Origin: Frateuria_A yonginensis
GTDB lineage: Bacteria; Pseudomonadota; Gammaproteobacteria; Xanthomonadales; Rhodanobacteraceae
Direction of reading: 5' to 3'
Length of the DNA stretch: 64,000 nt
Assembly (NCBI RefSeq): GCF_037137055.1
Contig: NZ_JBBBNY010000009.1
Location: 78,985-142,984 of the forward strand
A program made the position numbers and the translations under genes. Under the pieces are notes generated by a model, which saw only the letters and a program-made list of their open reading frames with translations, made no database searches and was not told the origin of the DNA. Below are positions 34,018-43,504 of the stretch, in pieces. Position 1 is the first letter of the stretch, and each line of letters starts with the position of its first letter.

Positions 34018-36819
34018 TCATTTCCCTCCGGTCATGACGTGGGCGAGGTCCTGGACCCGCAGGGCCCGGCGCAGCGCGGCAAGCGGTGCGCGGCTGTGGA
34101 CGGTCAGCGTGACGCGCTCGCCGGGAAGCAGGTCCAGGCTGTTGTCCGACAGCTCGGCGTCCAGCCCGTCGAAGGACAGCCACACGGCGCGCGCCAGCAC
34201 GTCGCTGCTCAGGGTCAGCGCATAGCCGTCGGCCGTCGGCTCCAGTTGCGCCCGCAGGTGCGGCAGCGGCAGGTGCAGGTCCTTCGGCGGGGCAAAGAAC
34301 ACCAGCGCGCGGGAGGCGGGCGCGTTGCCGTCGAGCAGTTCGAACACGGCGAAGGTGCGGTGCGGATCGGCGCTGCCGAGCAGCTGCGCGTCGCCATAGC
34401 GGGCGACCTCCGTACTGGAAAGCGGCGGCAGGGTGACCTGCGCGTCGTGGTCGGCCAGCACCTTGCCGCCCACGTCCATCAGGCGCATGCGCCAGCGTGC
34501 CGGCAGCGGCCCGGTGCGGTCGGAGACCAGCGACACCGTGGTCTGCCCATCGTGGCGCAGCGCGGCCACCAGCAGCGGCGCGTAGAAGCGGCGCGCGCGG
34601 AACTGCAGCGCCTTCCAGCGCCCGGCCACGTCGATGCTCGACCAGGACACCGCCGGCCACACGTCGTTGAGCTGCCAGTACAGCGAGCCCATCGCGCGCG
34701 GGCGTGCGGCGCGCAGGTGCTCGGCGGCGAGACCGATGCCTTCGGCCTGCATCAGCTGGCTGAGGTAGACAAAGGCGGCCAGGCCCTTCGGTTCGCCGTA
34801 GTCGCGGCGCACGTAGTCGAGCAGGCGTGCGGTGCCGTTGCCGCCGTCGAACTTCTGGTGCGCGCGCAGCACCGGCGCGTCCCACCGCAGGTCGGTGCGG
34901 CCGGCGAGGTCGCGGATGGTCTGCAGCGACGGCATCGACTGCAGGCCGTACTCGGACTGGAAGCGCGGCGTGACGTCGAGGTAGGCCTCGGCCGGCCTGG
35001 CCTCGCCCGACCAGACGTCCCAATAGTGGTAGTCACCCTCGTCCAGCGCGCTGGCCATGCCGTCGCCGCCGGTGCTGGGCGAACTGGGCCAGTAGGGCAC
35101 GTCGGCATCGTGGTGCGCGACCACCTCGCGCAGCACCGTGCCGAACAGGTGGCGCATGCCCTGCTCGATCCGGGTGCGCTCGGCCGGCGCGAGCGTGCGC
35201 TTGAGCGCGAGGCGGTCGCCCCAAGACGCCCAGCTGCTCTGCACCTCGTTGTTGCCGCACCAGAGCACCAGGCTGGGATGGTCGCGCAGGCGCTCGACCT
35301 GCTCCAGCGCCTCCTGCCGCACGTTGGCCACGAAGGCGCGGTCGTAGGGCGGGATCGAGCCGCCGAACATGAAGTCCTGCCACACCATCAGGCCGAGCCG
35401 GTCGGCGTCCTCGTAGAACGCGTCCGGCAGGTAGTAGCCGCCGCCCCACACGCGCAACATGTTCATGTTCGCGTCGCGGGCGGCCTGCAGGACCGCGCGC
35501 ATGCGCGCCGCGGTGACCCGCGTGGGGAAGCTGTCGAACGGCACCAGATTCGCGCCCTTGGCGAAGATCGGGATGCCGTTGACCACGAAGGCGAAGCCGC
35601 GGCCCCAGCGGTCGTGGTCACGCCGCAACTCGACCGTGCGCAGGCCGGTGGCGCGGCGGCCTTCGTACAGGACGTGGCCGTCGCTGTCGCGCAGCACCGC
35701 CTCGAAGGTGTACATGGCCTGGGCGCCGTAGCCGGCCGGGTACCACAGCTGCGGCTCGGCGATGGACACGGATACGCCGACCTGGCCGTTGCCTTGGGCG
35801 ATTTCGACGCTGTGCTCCTGCTTCGCGACGACCCGCCCGTCGGGGCCGAGCGTGGTCACTTCCAGCGACGCGGGCAGGCGGCCGTCGGCGTCCACCGCCA
35901 GTCGCACGTCGACGCGCGCCGCGTGCCGGTCGACGTGCGACGGCGTGGCATGCAGCGCATCCACGCGCAGCGTGTCCCAGCTCACCAGCCGCACGTCCTG
36001 CCAGATGCCCTCGGTGACGATGCGCGGGCCCCAGTCCCAGCCGTACTGGTAGGCGGCCTTGCGCACGTAGGGCGTGGTCTGCCTGCCCTTGGGCTCGTCG
36101 CCGAAGGCGGAATCGTAGGCGCCGGGCAGCGCGTAGGGCTGGCGCTGCAGCCACGGCTGCAGGCGCTTGATCGGCGAGTACAGGCGCACTTCCAGGGTGT
36201 TGCTCCCCGCGTGCAGCCAGGGCTTCGCGTCGGCCTGCCAGCGGCGGAACATGTTGTCCGCGGCGAGCAGCCTGTGGCCGTCGAGCCAGACCTCGGCGAA
36301 GGTGTCCAGGCCGTCGAACACCAGTGCGACGTGGCGGCGCGCCAGCGTCGACGTGTCGACCTCGAAGGTCGTGCGGTAGACCCAGTCGGACAGGCCGACC
36401 CATTGGATCTGCGCCTCGTGGGTCCCCACGAAGGGATCGGCGACCAGGCCGGCGGCCATCAGGTCGGTCTGCACGCTGCCGGGGACGGTGGCCGGCAGCC
36501 AGCGGGCCGCCTGCGGATGAGCCCGCGCGTGGCTGTCGCCGGGGGCGAGGCGGAACTGCCAGTCGCTGTCGAGGGTGCGCGTGGCGAGCGGGGCCGCATG
36601 GCCGAGTGCCGGCAGCAGGATCAGCAGCAGGGCGGCGATGCCGCAGGAGCGCGCCGGGGCCGACGTATGGGTGCGAGAGGTCTGGCCGTCCCGTGCCCGG
36701 ACGAGGTGCCCCTCCTTCGCCCCGGTCCGCGCCCCCGAGGCCGGAGGAGCAGGCCGCATGGCGCGGCCTCTCCCACGGGCCCGGGCGAGGGCAGGGATGA
36801 GGGCGAGGCGGGCGGCCAC
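34018..36819 (-). CDS. GH2 beta-mannosidase
   Basis: Up to 933 residues if GTG 36819 is used; ATG 36759 is another option. The signal peptide (ARSCGIAALLLILLPALGHA, about residues 56-75 of the long form) is preceded by an unusually long hydrophilic stretch, so the real start may be further in. The GH2 beta-mannosidase layout is clear: sugar-binding domain (DWQFRLAPGD, TVPGSVQTDLMAAGL), YGWDWGPRIVTEGIWQDV, TIM barrel with NMLRVWGGGYYLPDAFYE and VWQDFMFG, acid/base Glu in LWCGNNEVQ and nucleophile Glu in FQSEYGLQS. It removes the core beta-1,4-mannose. Periplasmic. Confidence 0.92.
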   Translation of the reverse strand: MAARLALIPALARARGRGRAMRPAPPASGARTGAKEGHLVRARDGQTSRTHTSAPARSCGIAALLLILLPALGHAAPLATRTLDSDWQFRLAPGDSHARAHPQAARWLPATVPGSVQTDLMAAGLVADPFVGTHEAQIQWVGLSDWVYRTTFEVDTSTLARRHVALVFDGLDTFAEVWLDGHRLLAADNMFRRWQADAKPWLHAGSNTLEVRLYSPIKRLQPWLQRQPYALPGAYDSAFGDEPKGRQTTPYVRKAAYQYGWDWGPRIVTEGIWQDVRLVSWDTLRVDALHATPSHVDRHAARVDVRLAVDADGRLPASLEVTTLGPDGRVVAKQEHSVEIAQGNGQVGVSVSIAEPQLWYPAGYGAQAMYTFEAVLRDSDGHVLYEGRRATGLRTVELRRDHDRWGRGFAFVVNGIPIFAKGANLVPFDSFPTRVTAARMRAVLQAARDANMNMLRVWGGGYYLPDAFYEDADRLGLMVWQDFMFGGSIPPYDRAFVANVRQEALEQVERLRDHPSLVLWCGNNEVQSSWASWGDRLALKRTLAPAERTRIEQGMRHLFGTVLREVVAHHDADVPYWPSSPSTGGDGMASALDEGDYHYWDVWSGEARPAEAYLDVTPRFQSEYGLQSMPSLQTIRDLAGRTDLRWDAPVLRAHQKFDGGNGTARLLDYVRRDYGEPKGLAAFVYLSQLMQAEGIGLAAEHLRAARPRAMGSLYWQLNDVWPAVSWSSIDVAGRWKALQFRARRFYAPLLVAALRHDGQTTVSLVSDRTGPLPARWRMRLMDVGGKVLADHDAQVTLPPLSSTEVARYGDAQLLGSADPHRTFAVFELLDGNAPASRALVFFAPPKDLHLPLPHLRAQLEPTADGYALTLSSDVLARAVWLSFDGLDAELSDNSLDLLPGERVTLTVHSRAPLAALRRALRVQDLAHVMTGGK

Positions 36820-38784
36820 TCAATCCACCTTCAGCACGTCGTTGGAGCGGTCCGCTTCCGGCAGCGCGTGCGCCGGATCGAGCGCCGCCGAGACCACCTT
36901 GCGGGTCCCGGCCACGCGCACCACGTAGCGGGTGTGCTGCTGCCAGGTCTCCACCGGCACGCGCACGTCCCGGGTGCTGCCGTCGTCGTAGGTCAGGCGC
37001 AGCGTGGTGGGCAGCACCAGCCGGTCCAGGTTCGCCACGGTCACCGCGGCGCCGTGCGACCAGTCGCCGTCGATCGGTTCGACCTTGCGCACGGCCATGT
37101 CGAACTGCCAGTTGTGCTGGTACCACCCGCGCCAGAACCAGCCCAGGTCCTCGCCCGCCTCGCTTTCCATGAAGCGGAAGAAATCCGACGGGCTGGGATG
37201 GTGGTAGGCCCAGGTGGCGATGTACTTGCGGAAGGCGTCGTCGAAGCGCTCGGGCCCGAGGATCTGCTCGCGCAGCAGCACCAGGCCGAAGGCGCCCTTG
37301 AAGTAGCTGACCGGGTGGCGGTACTTCTCGCTGGTCATGTCGGCACCGTTGAGCAGCGCGGGCGCGGCGGGATCGGCCAGCACCTGCGCGATCTCGTCCG
37401 CCGGGTTGCCCCCGTGCGGCGCGTATTCGCTGTCGCGCTTGGGCGCGTACTCGCCGTGGTTGAAGGCGTCGTCCTCGCCGATGTCGATGAAGGTGTTGAA
37501 GCCCTCGTCCATCCATGCATGGCGGCGCTCGTTGGAGCCCACGATCATCGGGAACCAGCTGTGCCCGATCTCGTGCGCGATCACCATGTGCAGGCTCTTG
37601 CCCTTGGCGCGCTTGGCGTCGAAGGTGATGCCCGGGTACTCCATGCCGCCCGCGGTGCCGGCCTCGTTGATCGCCACCGGCCAGGGGTAGGGGTACCACT
37701 GCCTGGAGAAGTATTCGGTGGAGGCCTTGAGGTACTCGGTGGCGCGGCCCCAGGCGGCCCCGCCGGCGCTTTCGACCGGATACACCGACATCGCCAGCGC
37801 GGTCTTCCCGTGGGGCAGGTTGATGCGCGCGGCATCCCATACGAAGGCCCTGGAGGCGCCGAAGGCGACATCGCGGGTGTCGTGCATGCGGAAGTGCCAG
37901 GTCAGCGTGCCGCTGCGCTTCGGTCGGCTGGCCGGGTCGGTGACCTCGGCGGGCGTGCGGATCATCACCGTCGCGTCGCTGTGGCGGGCCCGGTCCAGCC
38001 GCTCGATCTCGGTGGAGGTAAGCACGTCCTGCGGGTTCACCAGCTCGCCGGACCCGGCCACGATCATGTCCCACGGCACGGTGACGCTGTAGTCGAAGTC
38101 GCCGTACTCCAGGTAGAACTCGCTGTTGAGGTAGGGCGCGGTGTCCCAGCCGCGCAGGTCGTCGTAGACGCACAGGCGCGGGTACCACTGGGCGATCTCG
38201 AAGATGTCGCCGTTCTTGCTCGGGTTGACGTCCATGCGCCCGCCGAACTCGCCCGGCACGGTGAAGCTCCAGGCGATGTGCACGCGCACGCGGCCGCCCT
38301 TGGGCGCGAGCGCCGCGGGCAGGCGGATCTGCATGCGGGTGTCGGACACCAGCCACTTCACCGGCTGGCGATGGCCCTCGGCGTCCTCGACCTCCACCGA
38401 GGCGATGCGGTAGCCGCTGGTGAACTCGGTGGGAAATTCGTCGGTGAAGGCGCCGCGCGCGTCGGGCTTGTAGCGGTTCTGGTCCAGCTGCAGCCACAGC
38501 ACGTCCAGCGCGTCGGGGCTGTGGTTGGTGTAGGTGATGGTCTCGCGGCCGGTGAGCAGGCGACTGGCCGGGTCGAGCGTGGCCTCGATGCGGTAGTCGG
38601 CACGGTTCTGCCAGAACAGCGGGCCGGGCTTGCCGTCGGCCGAGCGATAGGCGTTCACCGGGTCCGGATAGGTGAACGGCGCGAAGGTTTCCAGCGGGTC
38701 GTAGCGGGGCTTGTCGGCGGCCGCCGCGGCGGTGGCGAGCGCGAGCAGTGCGCCGACGAGGAAGAAAGGCAGGGCTTTGTGCAT
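36820..38784 (-). CDS. M1-family zinc aminopeptidase-like protein, exported
   Basis: A 654-residue protein from ATG 38784 with signal peptide MHKALPFFLVGALLALATAA. The M1 catalytic set is intact: HEIGHSW (HExxH) and Glu 18 residues later in HAWMDEGFNTF. The N-terminal saddle domain precedes it (RYDPLETFAPFTYPDPVNAY and TLDPASRLLTGRETITYTN). The usual M1 GxMEN exopeptidase motif appears as 'GGMEYPG', a variant. It is embedded in the mannosidase operon (23 bp after the AGE gene; its stop meets the GH2 gene), which suggests peptide removal from glycopeptides. Confidence 0.9.
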   Translation of the reverse strand: MHKALPFFLVGALLALATAAAAADKPRYDPLETFAPFTYPDPVNAYRSADGKPGPLFWQNRADYRIEATLDPASRLLTGRETITYTNHSPDALDVLWLQLDQNRYKPDARGAFTDEFPTEFTSGYRIASVEVEDAEGHRQPVKWLVSDTRMQIRLPAALAPKGGRVRVHIAWSFTVPGEFGGRMDVNPSKNGDIFEIAQWYPRLCVYDDLRGWDTAPYLNSEFYLEYGDFDYSVTVPWDMIVAGSGELVNPQDVLTSTEIERLDRARHSDATVMIRTPAEVTDPASRPKRSGTLTWHFRMHDTRDVAFGASRAFVWDAARINLPHGKTALAMSVYPVESAGGAAWGRATEYLKASTEYFSRQWYPYPWPVAINEAGTAGGMEYPGITFDAKRAKGKSLHMVIAHEIGHSWFPMIVGSNERRHAWMDEGFNTFIDIGEDDAFNHGEYAPKRDSEYAPHGGNPADEIAQVLADPAAPALLNGADMTSEKYRHPVSYFKGAFGLVLLREQILGPERFDDAFRKYIATWAYHHPSPSDFFRFMESEAGEDLGWFWRGWYQHNWQFDMAVRKVEPIDGDWSHGAAVTVANLDRLVLPTTLRLTYDDGSTRDVRVPVETWQQHTRYVVRVAGTRKVVSAALDPAHALPEADRSNDVLKVD

Positions 38785-38807
38785 GGGGATCCCCTGGGGT
38801 CGCGAAA

Positions 38808-40019
38808 CTAGGGCTGGCCGCCGGCGCGGATCAGTGCGAGCACCTCGTGGCAGGCGCCCATGGTGTGGTAGTCGGTCTTGCCGGCCGGGCTCTTTTCGTC
38901 GTCGTACTTGCGGTTGTCGTGGGTGAGGATGCGGTACCAGGCGCCGTAGCGGTGGTCGACGAAATGCTGCCAGGCATAGCTCCAGAGCCGCTCGTACCAC
39001 TGGTCGTATTCGGCCAGCCCGGTGCGCGCGTGCAGCAGCGCGGCGGCGGCCAGCGACTCGGCCTGCACCCAGAAGTACTTGTCGCCGTCGCAGACCTGGC
39101 CGTTCGGCGCGAAGCCGTAGCTGATGCCGCCGTGCTTGCCGTCCCAGGCGCGCATCAGTGCGGTGTCGAACAGGTGGCGCGCGGTCGGCAGCAGCCAGCG
39201 CTCCTCGCGGCCGCGCTCGGCGAGCATCGACTCCATGATCAGCAGCAGCTTGGCCCACTCGGTCTGGTGGCCGGGCTGGAAGCCCCAGGGGCGGAACAGG
39301 TGGCGCGGGTTGTCGCGGTTGTAGTCCCAGTCGACGTTCCACTGCGCGTCGTAGTGTTCCCACACCAGGCCGCCGGCCTTGGCCGCCTGGCGACGGGTCA
39401 TGTGGTCGGCCAGGAGCAGGGCGCGGTCGAGGTAGCGCGGGTCGTCGCTGGCCTGGTAGGCGGCCAGCATCGCCTCGCACATGTGCATGTTGGCGTTCTG
39501 GCCGCGGTAGGGCGAGAAGTTCCAGTGCGCGTCGGCTTCGTCGCGGTACAGCCCGGCGTCCGCGTCCCAGTAGCGGCGCTCGAGCAGCTCCCAGGTCTCG
39601 TCCATCCACGGCGCCGCCTCCACGATGCCGGCGCGGCGCGCGCTGGCGCAGGCCAGCAGCACGAAGGCGACGCCGTAGGCGTGGTTGGTGCGATCCTCCG
39701 GCCTGCCGTCGCGCAGCGTCCAGGCGTAGCCGCCCGTCGCCGGATCGCGATGTACCTCGTGCACGTAGCGCAGGCCGTGGCGGGCGGCTTCCAGGTAGTC
39801 GTTGTCCTCGAACTCGACCGCGGCCAGCGCGTAGTTGAAGACGAAGCGCGTGCTGCTCACCAGGTGGCGATGACTGCGGTCGTAGACCGTGCCGTCGTCC
39901 TTGAAGTAGTGGAAGAAGCCGCCGGCCGGGTCGATCGCGCGCGGGTGATAGAACGCCATCGTCTGGGCGATGTGCTCGCGCAGGAAGCTTTCGCTGCGGA
40001 AATCGGGCAGGGGGGTCAT
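38808..40019 (-). CDS. AGE-family epimerase/isomerase, probable mannose isomerase or mannose 2-epimerase
   Basis: A 403-residue (alpha/alpha)6-barrel protein. Conserved segments include STRFVFNYALAA, TNHAYGVAFVLLACA, GQNANMHMCEAMLAAY, RPWGFQPGHQTEWAKLLLI and FWVQAESLAAAALL. The family interconverts hexoses at C2: N-acylglucosamine/mannosamine, mannose/glucose or mannose/fructose. Lying next to a fructokinase-like gene and mannosidases, conversion of free mannose to fructose is the best-supported role. It overlaps the kinase gene by four bases (40016-40019). Cytosolic, no signal peptide. Confidence 0.88.
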   Translation of the reverse strand: MTPLPDFRSESFLREHIAQTMAFYHPRAIDPAGGFFHYFKDDGTVYDRSHRHLVSSTRFVFNYALAAVEFEDNDYLEAARHGLRYVHEVHRDPATGGYAWTLRDGRPEDRTNHAYGVAFVLLACASARRAGIVEAAPWMDETWELLERRYWDADAGLYRDEADAHWNFSPYRGQNANMHMCEAMLAAYQASDDPRYLDRALLLADHMTRRQAAKAGGLVWEHYDAQWNVDWDYNRDNPRHLFRPWGFQPGHQTEWAKLLLIMESMLAERGREERWLLPTARHLFDTALMRAWDGKHGGISYGFAPNGQVCDGDKYFWVQAESLAAAALLHARTGLAEYDQWYERLWSYAWQHFVDHRYGAWYRILTHDNRKYDDEKSPAGKTDYHTMGACHEVLALIRAGGQP

Positions 40020-40984
40020 GGCTGGGATTCCAGGAAGGCGTGGACTTCCGCAGCGCTGGGCATGGCGCTGAAGGAGCCCTGGCGGGTCACGGTGAGCGCG
40101 CCGCAGGCGGCGGCGAAGGCGAGCATCCCGCCGAGCGCCGCGCGGTCGTCGAGCAGCGCATCGAGCGCCGCGACGCCCCCGAGCTCGGCGAGCCGGCACA
40201 GCAGGCCGCCGACGAAGGCATCGCCGGCGGCGGTGGTATCGACCGCATCCACCTGCGGGCAGGGCAGCTCGCCCTGCGCGTCGCGGCGGAACCAGCGCAG
40301 CGGACGCGGGCCATCGGTCACCACCAGCAGGCGCGTACGCCCCTGCCACAGGCGTTCGAGCAAGGCGCCGTCCTCGGCCAGCCAGGCATATTCCTCCGCG
40401 CACAGCTTGACCACGTCGGCCAGGTGCAACGCCGGCCACACCGAAGGGCGCGGGTCGGATTCGCGCGGCCACAGCGCCGGGCGCAGGTTGAGGTCGAAGC
40501 TGACCAGCGCGCCGGCGGCCTGCGCTCGGCGCATGCCTTCGCGCGTGGTCTCGGCCAGCGCCGGGTCGGTCATGCTGTTGGAGCAGACGTGGAACACCGA
40601 GACGTCGTCGAAGGCTCCCGCGCGGAAGTGCTCCGGCCGGAACAGCAGGTCGGCCGACGGCGGGCGGTAGAAGTTGAAGCTGCGCTCGCCGCGTGCGTCC
40701 AGGCTGACGAAGGCCAGCGCGGTGTTCGCCTCGCCGGTGCGCGCCACGTCGCCCACGTCGACGCCGGCGCGACGCAGGCTGTCCAGCAGGAAATCGCCGA
40801 ACGGGTCGAGCGCCAGCATGCCGGCGAAGCGCGCGCGGCCGCCCAGCCGCGCCACCGCCACGGCCACGTTGGCCGGCGCGCCGCCGGCGAAGGGGACGAA
40901 GGCGCGCGGGAATCCGGTCTCGCCCACGCCTTCGGCGTGGAAATCGATCAGCGCTTCGCCGAAACAGAGGATGCCAGGTCGCAT
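40016..40984 (-). CDS. PfkB-family carbohydrate kinase, probable fructokinase
   Basis: A 322-residue ribokinase-fold protein. It has the first PfkB signature (GGAPANVAVAVARLGG, residues about 34-49) and the second, VDTTAAGDAFVGGLL, where the catalytic Asp is present and the usual GAGD reads AAGD. The start MRPGILCFGEALIDF is typical of fructokinases. It would phosphorylate fructose to fructose-6-phosphate after isomerisation of mannose. It starts 9 bp after the MFS transporter and overlaps the AGE gene. Confidence 0.9.
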   Translation of the reverse strand: MRPGILCFGEALIDFHAEGVGETGFPRAFVPFAGGAPANVAVAVARLGGRARFAGMLALDPFGDFLLDSLRRAGVDVGDVARTGEANTALAFVSLDARGERSFNFYRPPSADLLFRPEHFRAGAFDDVSVFHVCSNSMTDPALAETTREGMRRAQAAGALVSFDLNLRPALWPRESDPRPSVWPALHLADVVKLCAEEYAWLAEDGALLERLWQGRTRLLVVTDGPRPLRWFRRDAQGELPCPQVDAVDTTAAGDAFVGGLLCRLAELGGVAALDALLDDRAALGGMLAFAAACGALTVTRQGSFSAMPSAAEVHAFLESQP

Positions 40985-40993
40985 GCCGGGCCC

Positions 40994-42316
40994 TCAGCGG
41001 GTCAGTGCCGGCGCGTCCACGACGCGCGAGCCGCACAGACCGTAGAACACGATGTAGGCGTAGCACAGCGCCGGCAGCACGAAGGCAAGCTGCACCCCGA
41101 TCCGGTCGGCCAGTGCGCCCTGCGCGAACGGCACCAGGGCGCCACCGACGATCGCCATGATCAGCAAACTCGAGGCCTTCTCGGTCAGCGGGCCCAGGCG
41201 CTCGATGCCGAGCGTGAAGATGGTCGGAAACATGATCGAGTTGAACAGGCCGATCGCGACCACGCTCCACGTGGCCGTCATGCCACCGGTGCTGATGGTG
41301 GTCGCCAGCAGCAGGATGTTGATGCCGGCGAACAGCGCCAGCAGCGCGCGCGGGGAGTAGCGCGTCATCAGCCAGGATCCGGCGAAGCGGCCGATCATGG
41401 CGCCCAGCCAGTAGTACGAGACGTAGGTGGCCGCTGTGGTCTCGGGCATGTTGCCGATCTGCGGCAGGGTCAGGTAGCTGACCATGAAGCTGCCGATCGA
41501 CACCTCGGCACCCACGTAGCAGAAGATGGCGATCACGCCGAACAGCACGTGCGGGTGGCGCAGCGCGTCGAGCAGCGTGTGGTGCTCGCGGTCGGCCTGC
41601 TCGGTGGCCTCTTCCAGCGCGGGCAGGCGGAACAGGTACACCAGCACCGCCAGCGCGAACAGCGCGACCGCCAGGCCGAGGTACGGACCCTGTACCGCGT
41701 GCGCTTCCTGCGTGCGGTAGGCCAGTTGCTCCGCGGGCGCGAGCTGGGTGACTTCCAGCGAGCTCTTCACCGCGACCGAGAGGATCAGCAGGCCGCCGAA
41801 GTGCGGCGCCAGGAAGGTGCCGAAGGAGTTGAGCGCCTGCGCCAGGGTGAGCCGGCTGGAACTGGTGCGCGCAGGTCCCAGCAGCGCCACGTACGGATTG
41901 GCCGCCACCTGCAGCACGGTGATGCCGGTAGCCAGCACGAACAGGGCGCCGAGGAAGGCGGGATAGGAATGCAGCCCGGCCGCCGGCCAGAACCCCGCCG
42001 CGCCCACGCCCGCGATCGCCAGGCCCGCGACGATGCCGAGCTTGTAGCCCAGGTGCGCCACCAGCCGTCCGGCCGGTAGCGACGTCAGGAAGTAGGCGCC
42101 GAAGAAGGTGAACTGCACCAGCATCGCCTGCGCGTAGTTCAGTTCGAACAGCGCCTTCAGGTGCGGAATCAGGATGTCGTTGAGGCAGGTGAGGAAGCCC
42201 CACATGAAGAAGATCGTGGTGACCACGCCCAGTGCGAGCGGATAGTCGGTGTAGCGCTCGCGCGTGCCGTCCGCGGGCGCGGCGGGCGTCGGGGTGGGGG
42301 CGTTGGCGAAGGCCAT
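40994..42316 (-). CDS. MFS sugar transporter (FucP/GluP-like)
   Basis: A 440-residue major facilitator with 12 predicted helices. Features of the fucose/glucose-galactose permease group: FFMWGFLTCLNDILIPHLK at helix 1, QVAANPYVALLGP, LTLAQALNSFGTFLAPHFGG, and FNSIMFPTIFTLGIERLG. These symporters bring a hexose with protons across the inner membrane. Being second in the operon, after lacI by 12 bp, it is most likely the mannose uptake system. Confidence 0.9.
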   Translation of the reverse strand: MAFANAPTPTPAAPADGTRERYTDYPLALGVVTTIFFMWGFLTCLNDILIPHLKALFELNYAQAMLVQFTFFGAYFLTSLPAGRLVAHLGYKLGIVAGLAIAGVGAAGFWPAAGLHSYPAFLGALFVLATGITVLQVAANPYVALLGPARTSSSRLTLAQALNSFGTFLAPHFGGLLILSVAVKSSLEVTQLAPAEQLAYRTQEAHAVQGPYLGLAVALFALAVLVYLFRLPALEEATEQADREHHTLLDALRHPHVLFGVIAIFCYVGAEVSIGSFMVSYLTLPQIGNMPETTAATYVSYYWLGAMIGRFAGSWLMTRYSPRALLALFAGINILLLATTISTGGMTATWSVVAIGLFNSIMFPTIFTLGIERLGPLTEKASSLLIMAIVGGALVPFAQGALADRIGVQLAFVLPALCYAYIVFYGLCGSRVVDAPALTR

Positions 42317-42328
42317 GGGGGCTCCTGG

Positions 42329-43378
42329 TCAGGCGAGGGGAGGACAGCTGCTGGCACGGACCACCAGCTGTACGGGTGCGATCACGCGACGCGCGGCGGC
42401 GCCCGGGTCGCGCAGGCGTTCGAGCAGCATCTGCGCCGCCTGGCGCCCGCGCGCCCGCGGCGCGGCGACCAGCGTGGTCAGCGGCGGACTGGCCAGCGCG
42501 GCCTCGGCGATGTCGTCGAAGCCGGTGACGGCGAAGTCGCGGCCCGGCGTGTGGCCCTGGCGCGTCAGGCCCTGCATCAGGCCCAGCGCGACCGCGTCGT
42601 TGTAGCAGACCGCGGCGGTGGGCGCGGGCACGGCCGCGAACAGCGCCGGCACGCAGGCGGCCGCGTCCAGGCGCGTGGGGGCGCACTCCACGCGCCAGTG
42701 CGCCGCCACGGCCGCGCCGGCAGCCCGCATGGCCGCCAGGTAGCCGGCGTGGCGCTGGCGGCAGGAGCTGGAATCGTCGTGGCCACCGAAGAAGGCGATG
42801 TGGCGGTGGCCGAGCGCGAGCAGGTGTTCGGTGGCCTGGCGCGCGCCCTGCTGGTTGTCCAGCGCCAGCACGTCCCAATGCGCGGCTTCTGGCAGCTCGC
42901 CGCCCAGTTCGCGGTTGAACAGCAGCAGTGGCGTGGCCGCGCCGACCGTGGCCAGCACCTGGACGGCATCGCTGCCCTCGGCGGGCGACAGGATCAGGCC
43001 GCCGGGGCCGTGCTCGATCAGCGAGCCGAGCACCGCCTGTTCGCGCCTGGGCGACTCGCTGGTGGAGCCGAGCAGGGTGACGAAGCCGGCCGCGCCCACC
43101 ACCTCGTCGACGCCGGCAGCGAACTCGGCGAAGAACGGGTTGGCCAGTTCGTTGACCACCAGCGCGATGGACGAGGAGGTGCGCCGGCGCAGGTTGGCCG
43201 CCGCGCGGTTGTAGACGTAGCCCTGGCGCCGCAGCTCGGCCTCCACCCGCGCGCGGGTGTCCTTGTGCACCAGCGGGCTGCCGCGCAGCACCAGCGAGAC
43301 GGTCGCGCGCGACACGCCGCAGCCGGCGGCGATGTCGCGCAGGGTGACCTTGCGGCCGAGCGGTGCATTGGTATCCAT
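42329..43378 (-). CDS. LacI-family transcriptional regulator of the mannosidase locus
   Basis: A 349-residue repressor. The N-terminal helix-turn-helix and hinge run through VTLRDIAAGCGVSRATVSLVLRG to RAAANLRRRTSSSIALVV, with the expected LacI recognition residues. The C-terminal periplasmic-binding-protein-like domain includes NPFFAEFAAGVDEVV and DFAVTGFDDIAEAALASPPLTT. It is the first gene of the operon and lies 16 bp downstream of a LacI-type operator, implying autoregulation. The effector is presumably mannose or a derivative. The same operator pattern near 8.4 kb suggests a second target. Confidence 0.93.
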   Translation of the reverse strand: MDTNAPLGRKVTLRDIAAGCGVSRATVSLVLRGSPLVHKDTRARVEAELRRQGYVYNRAAANLRRRTSSSIALVVNELANPFFAEFAAGVDEVVGAAGFVTLLGSTSESPRREQAVLGSLIEHGPGGLILSPAEGSDAVQVLATVGAATPLLLFNRELGGELPEAAHWDVLALDNQQGARQATEHLLALGHRHIAFFGGHDDSSSCRQRHAGYLAAMRAAGAAVAAHWRVECAPTRLDAAACVPALFAAVPAPTAAVCYNDAVALGLMQGLTRQGHTPGRDFAVTGFDDIAEAALASPPLTTLVAAPRARGRQAAQMLLERLRDPGAAARRVIAPVQLVVRASSCPPLA

Positions 43379-43393
43379 GGAGGGCTGCGCAAG

Positions 43394-43407
43394 TTAGAAC
43401 GATCCAA
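43394..43407. promoter_or_regulatory. LacI-type operator of the lacI operon
   Basis: TTAGAACGATCCAA, centred on CG and close to the site facing GH92, lies 16 bp upstream of the lacI ATG. Centre-to-centre distance to the other site is 83 bp, about eight helical turns, which would suit a repression loop. Confidence 0.65.
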
Positions 43408-43472
43408 ATCTAGCCGATCGGACCGGCCAGGGCTTCACGCAGCGCAACATGCGCCGGAGGCGGCGCGCTGCT

Positions 43473-43494
43473 AGGTTTGGAACGATCCAAACCT
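43473..43494. promoter_or_regulatory. LacI-type operator of the divergent GH92 gene
   Basis: A 22-bp palindrome with core TTTGGAACGATCCAAA and only one mismatched pair in 11. It ends 10 bp before the ATG at 43505 and so overlaps the expected ribosome-binding/transcription-start region. The best-formed of four such sites in the window. Confidence 0.75.
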
Positions 43495-43504
43495 GGAGAT
43501 ACCC

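Noticed and set aside
32356..38811. Open plus-strand frame of about 2,150 codons opposite the glycosidase operon
   Set aside because: It has no recognisable motif, is antisense to GH92, GH125, GH2 and M1 genes with intact catalytic residues, and arises from the lack of AT-rich stops in this GC-rich DNA.
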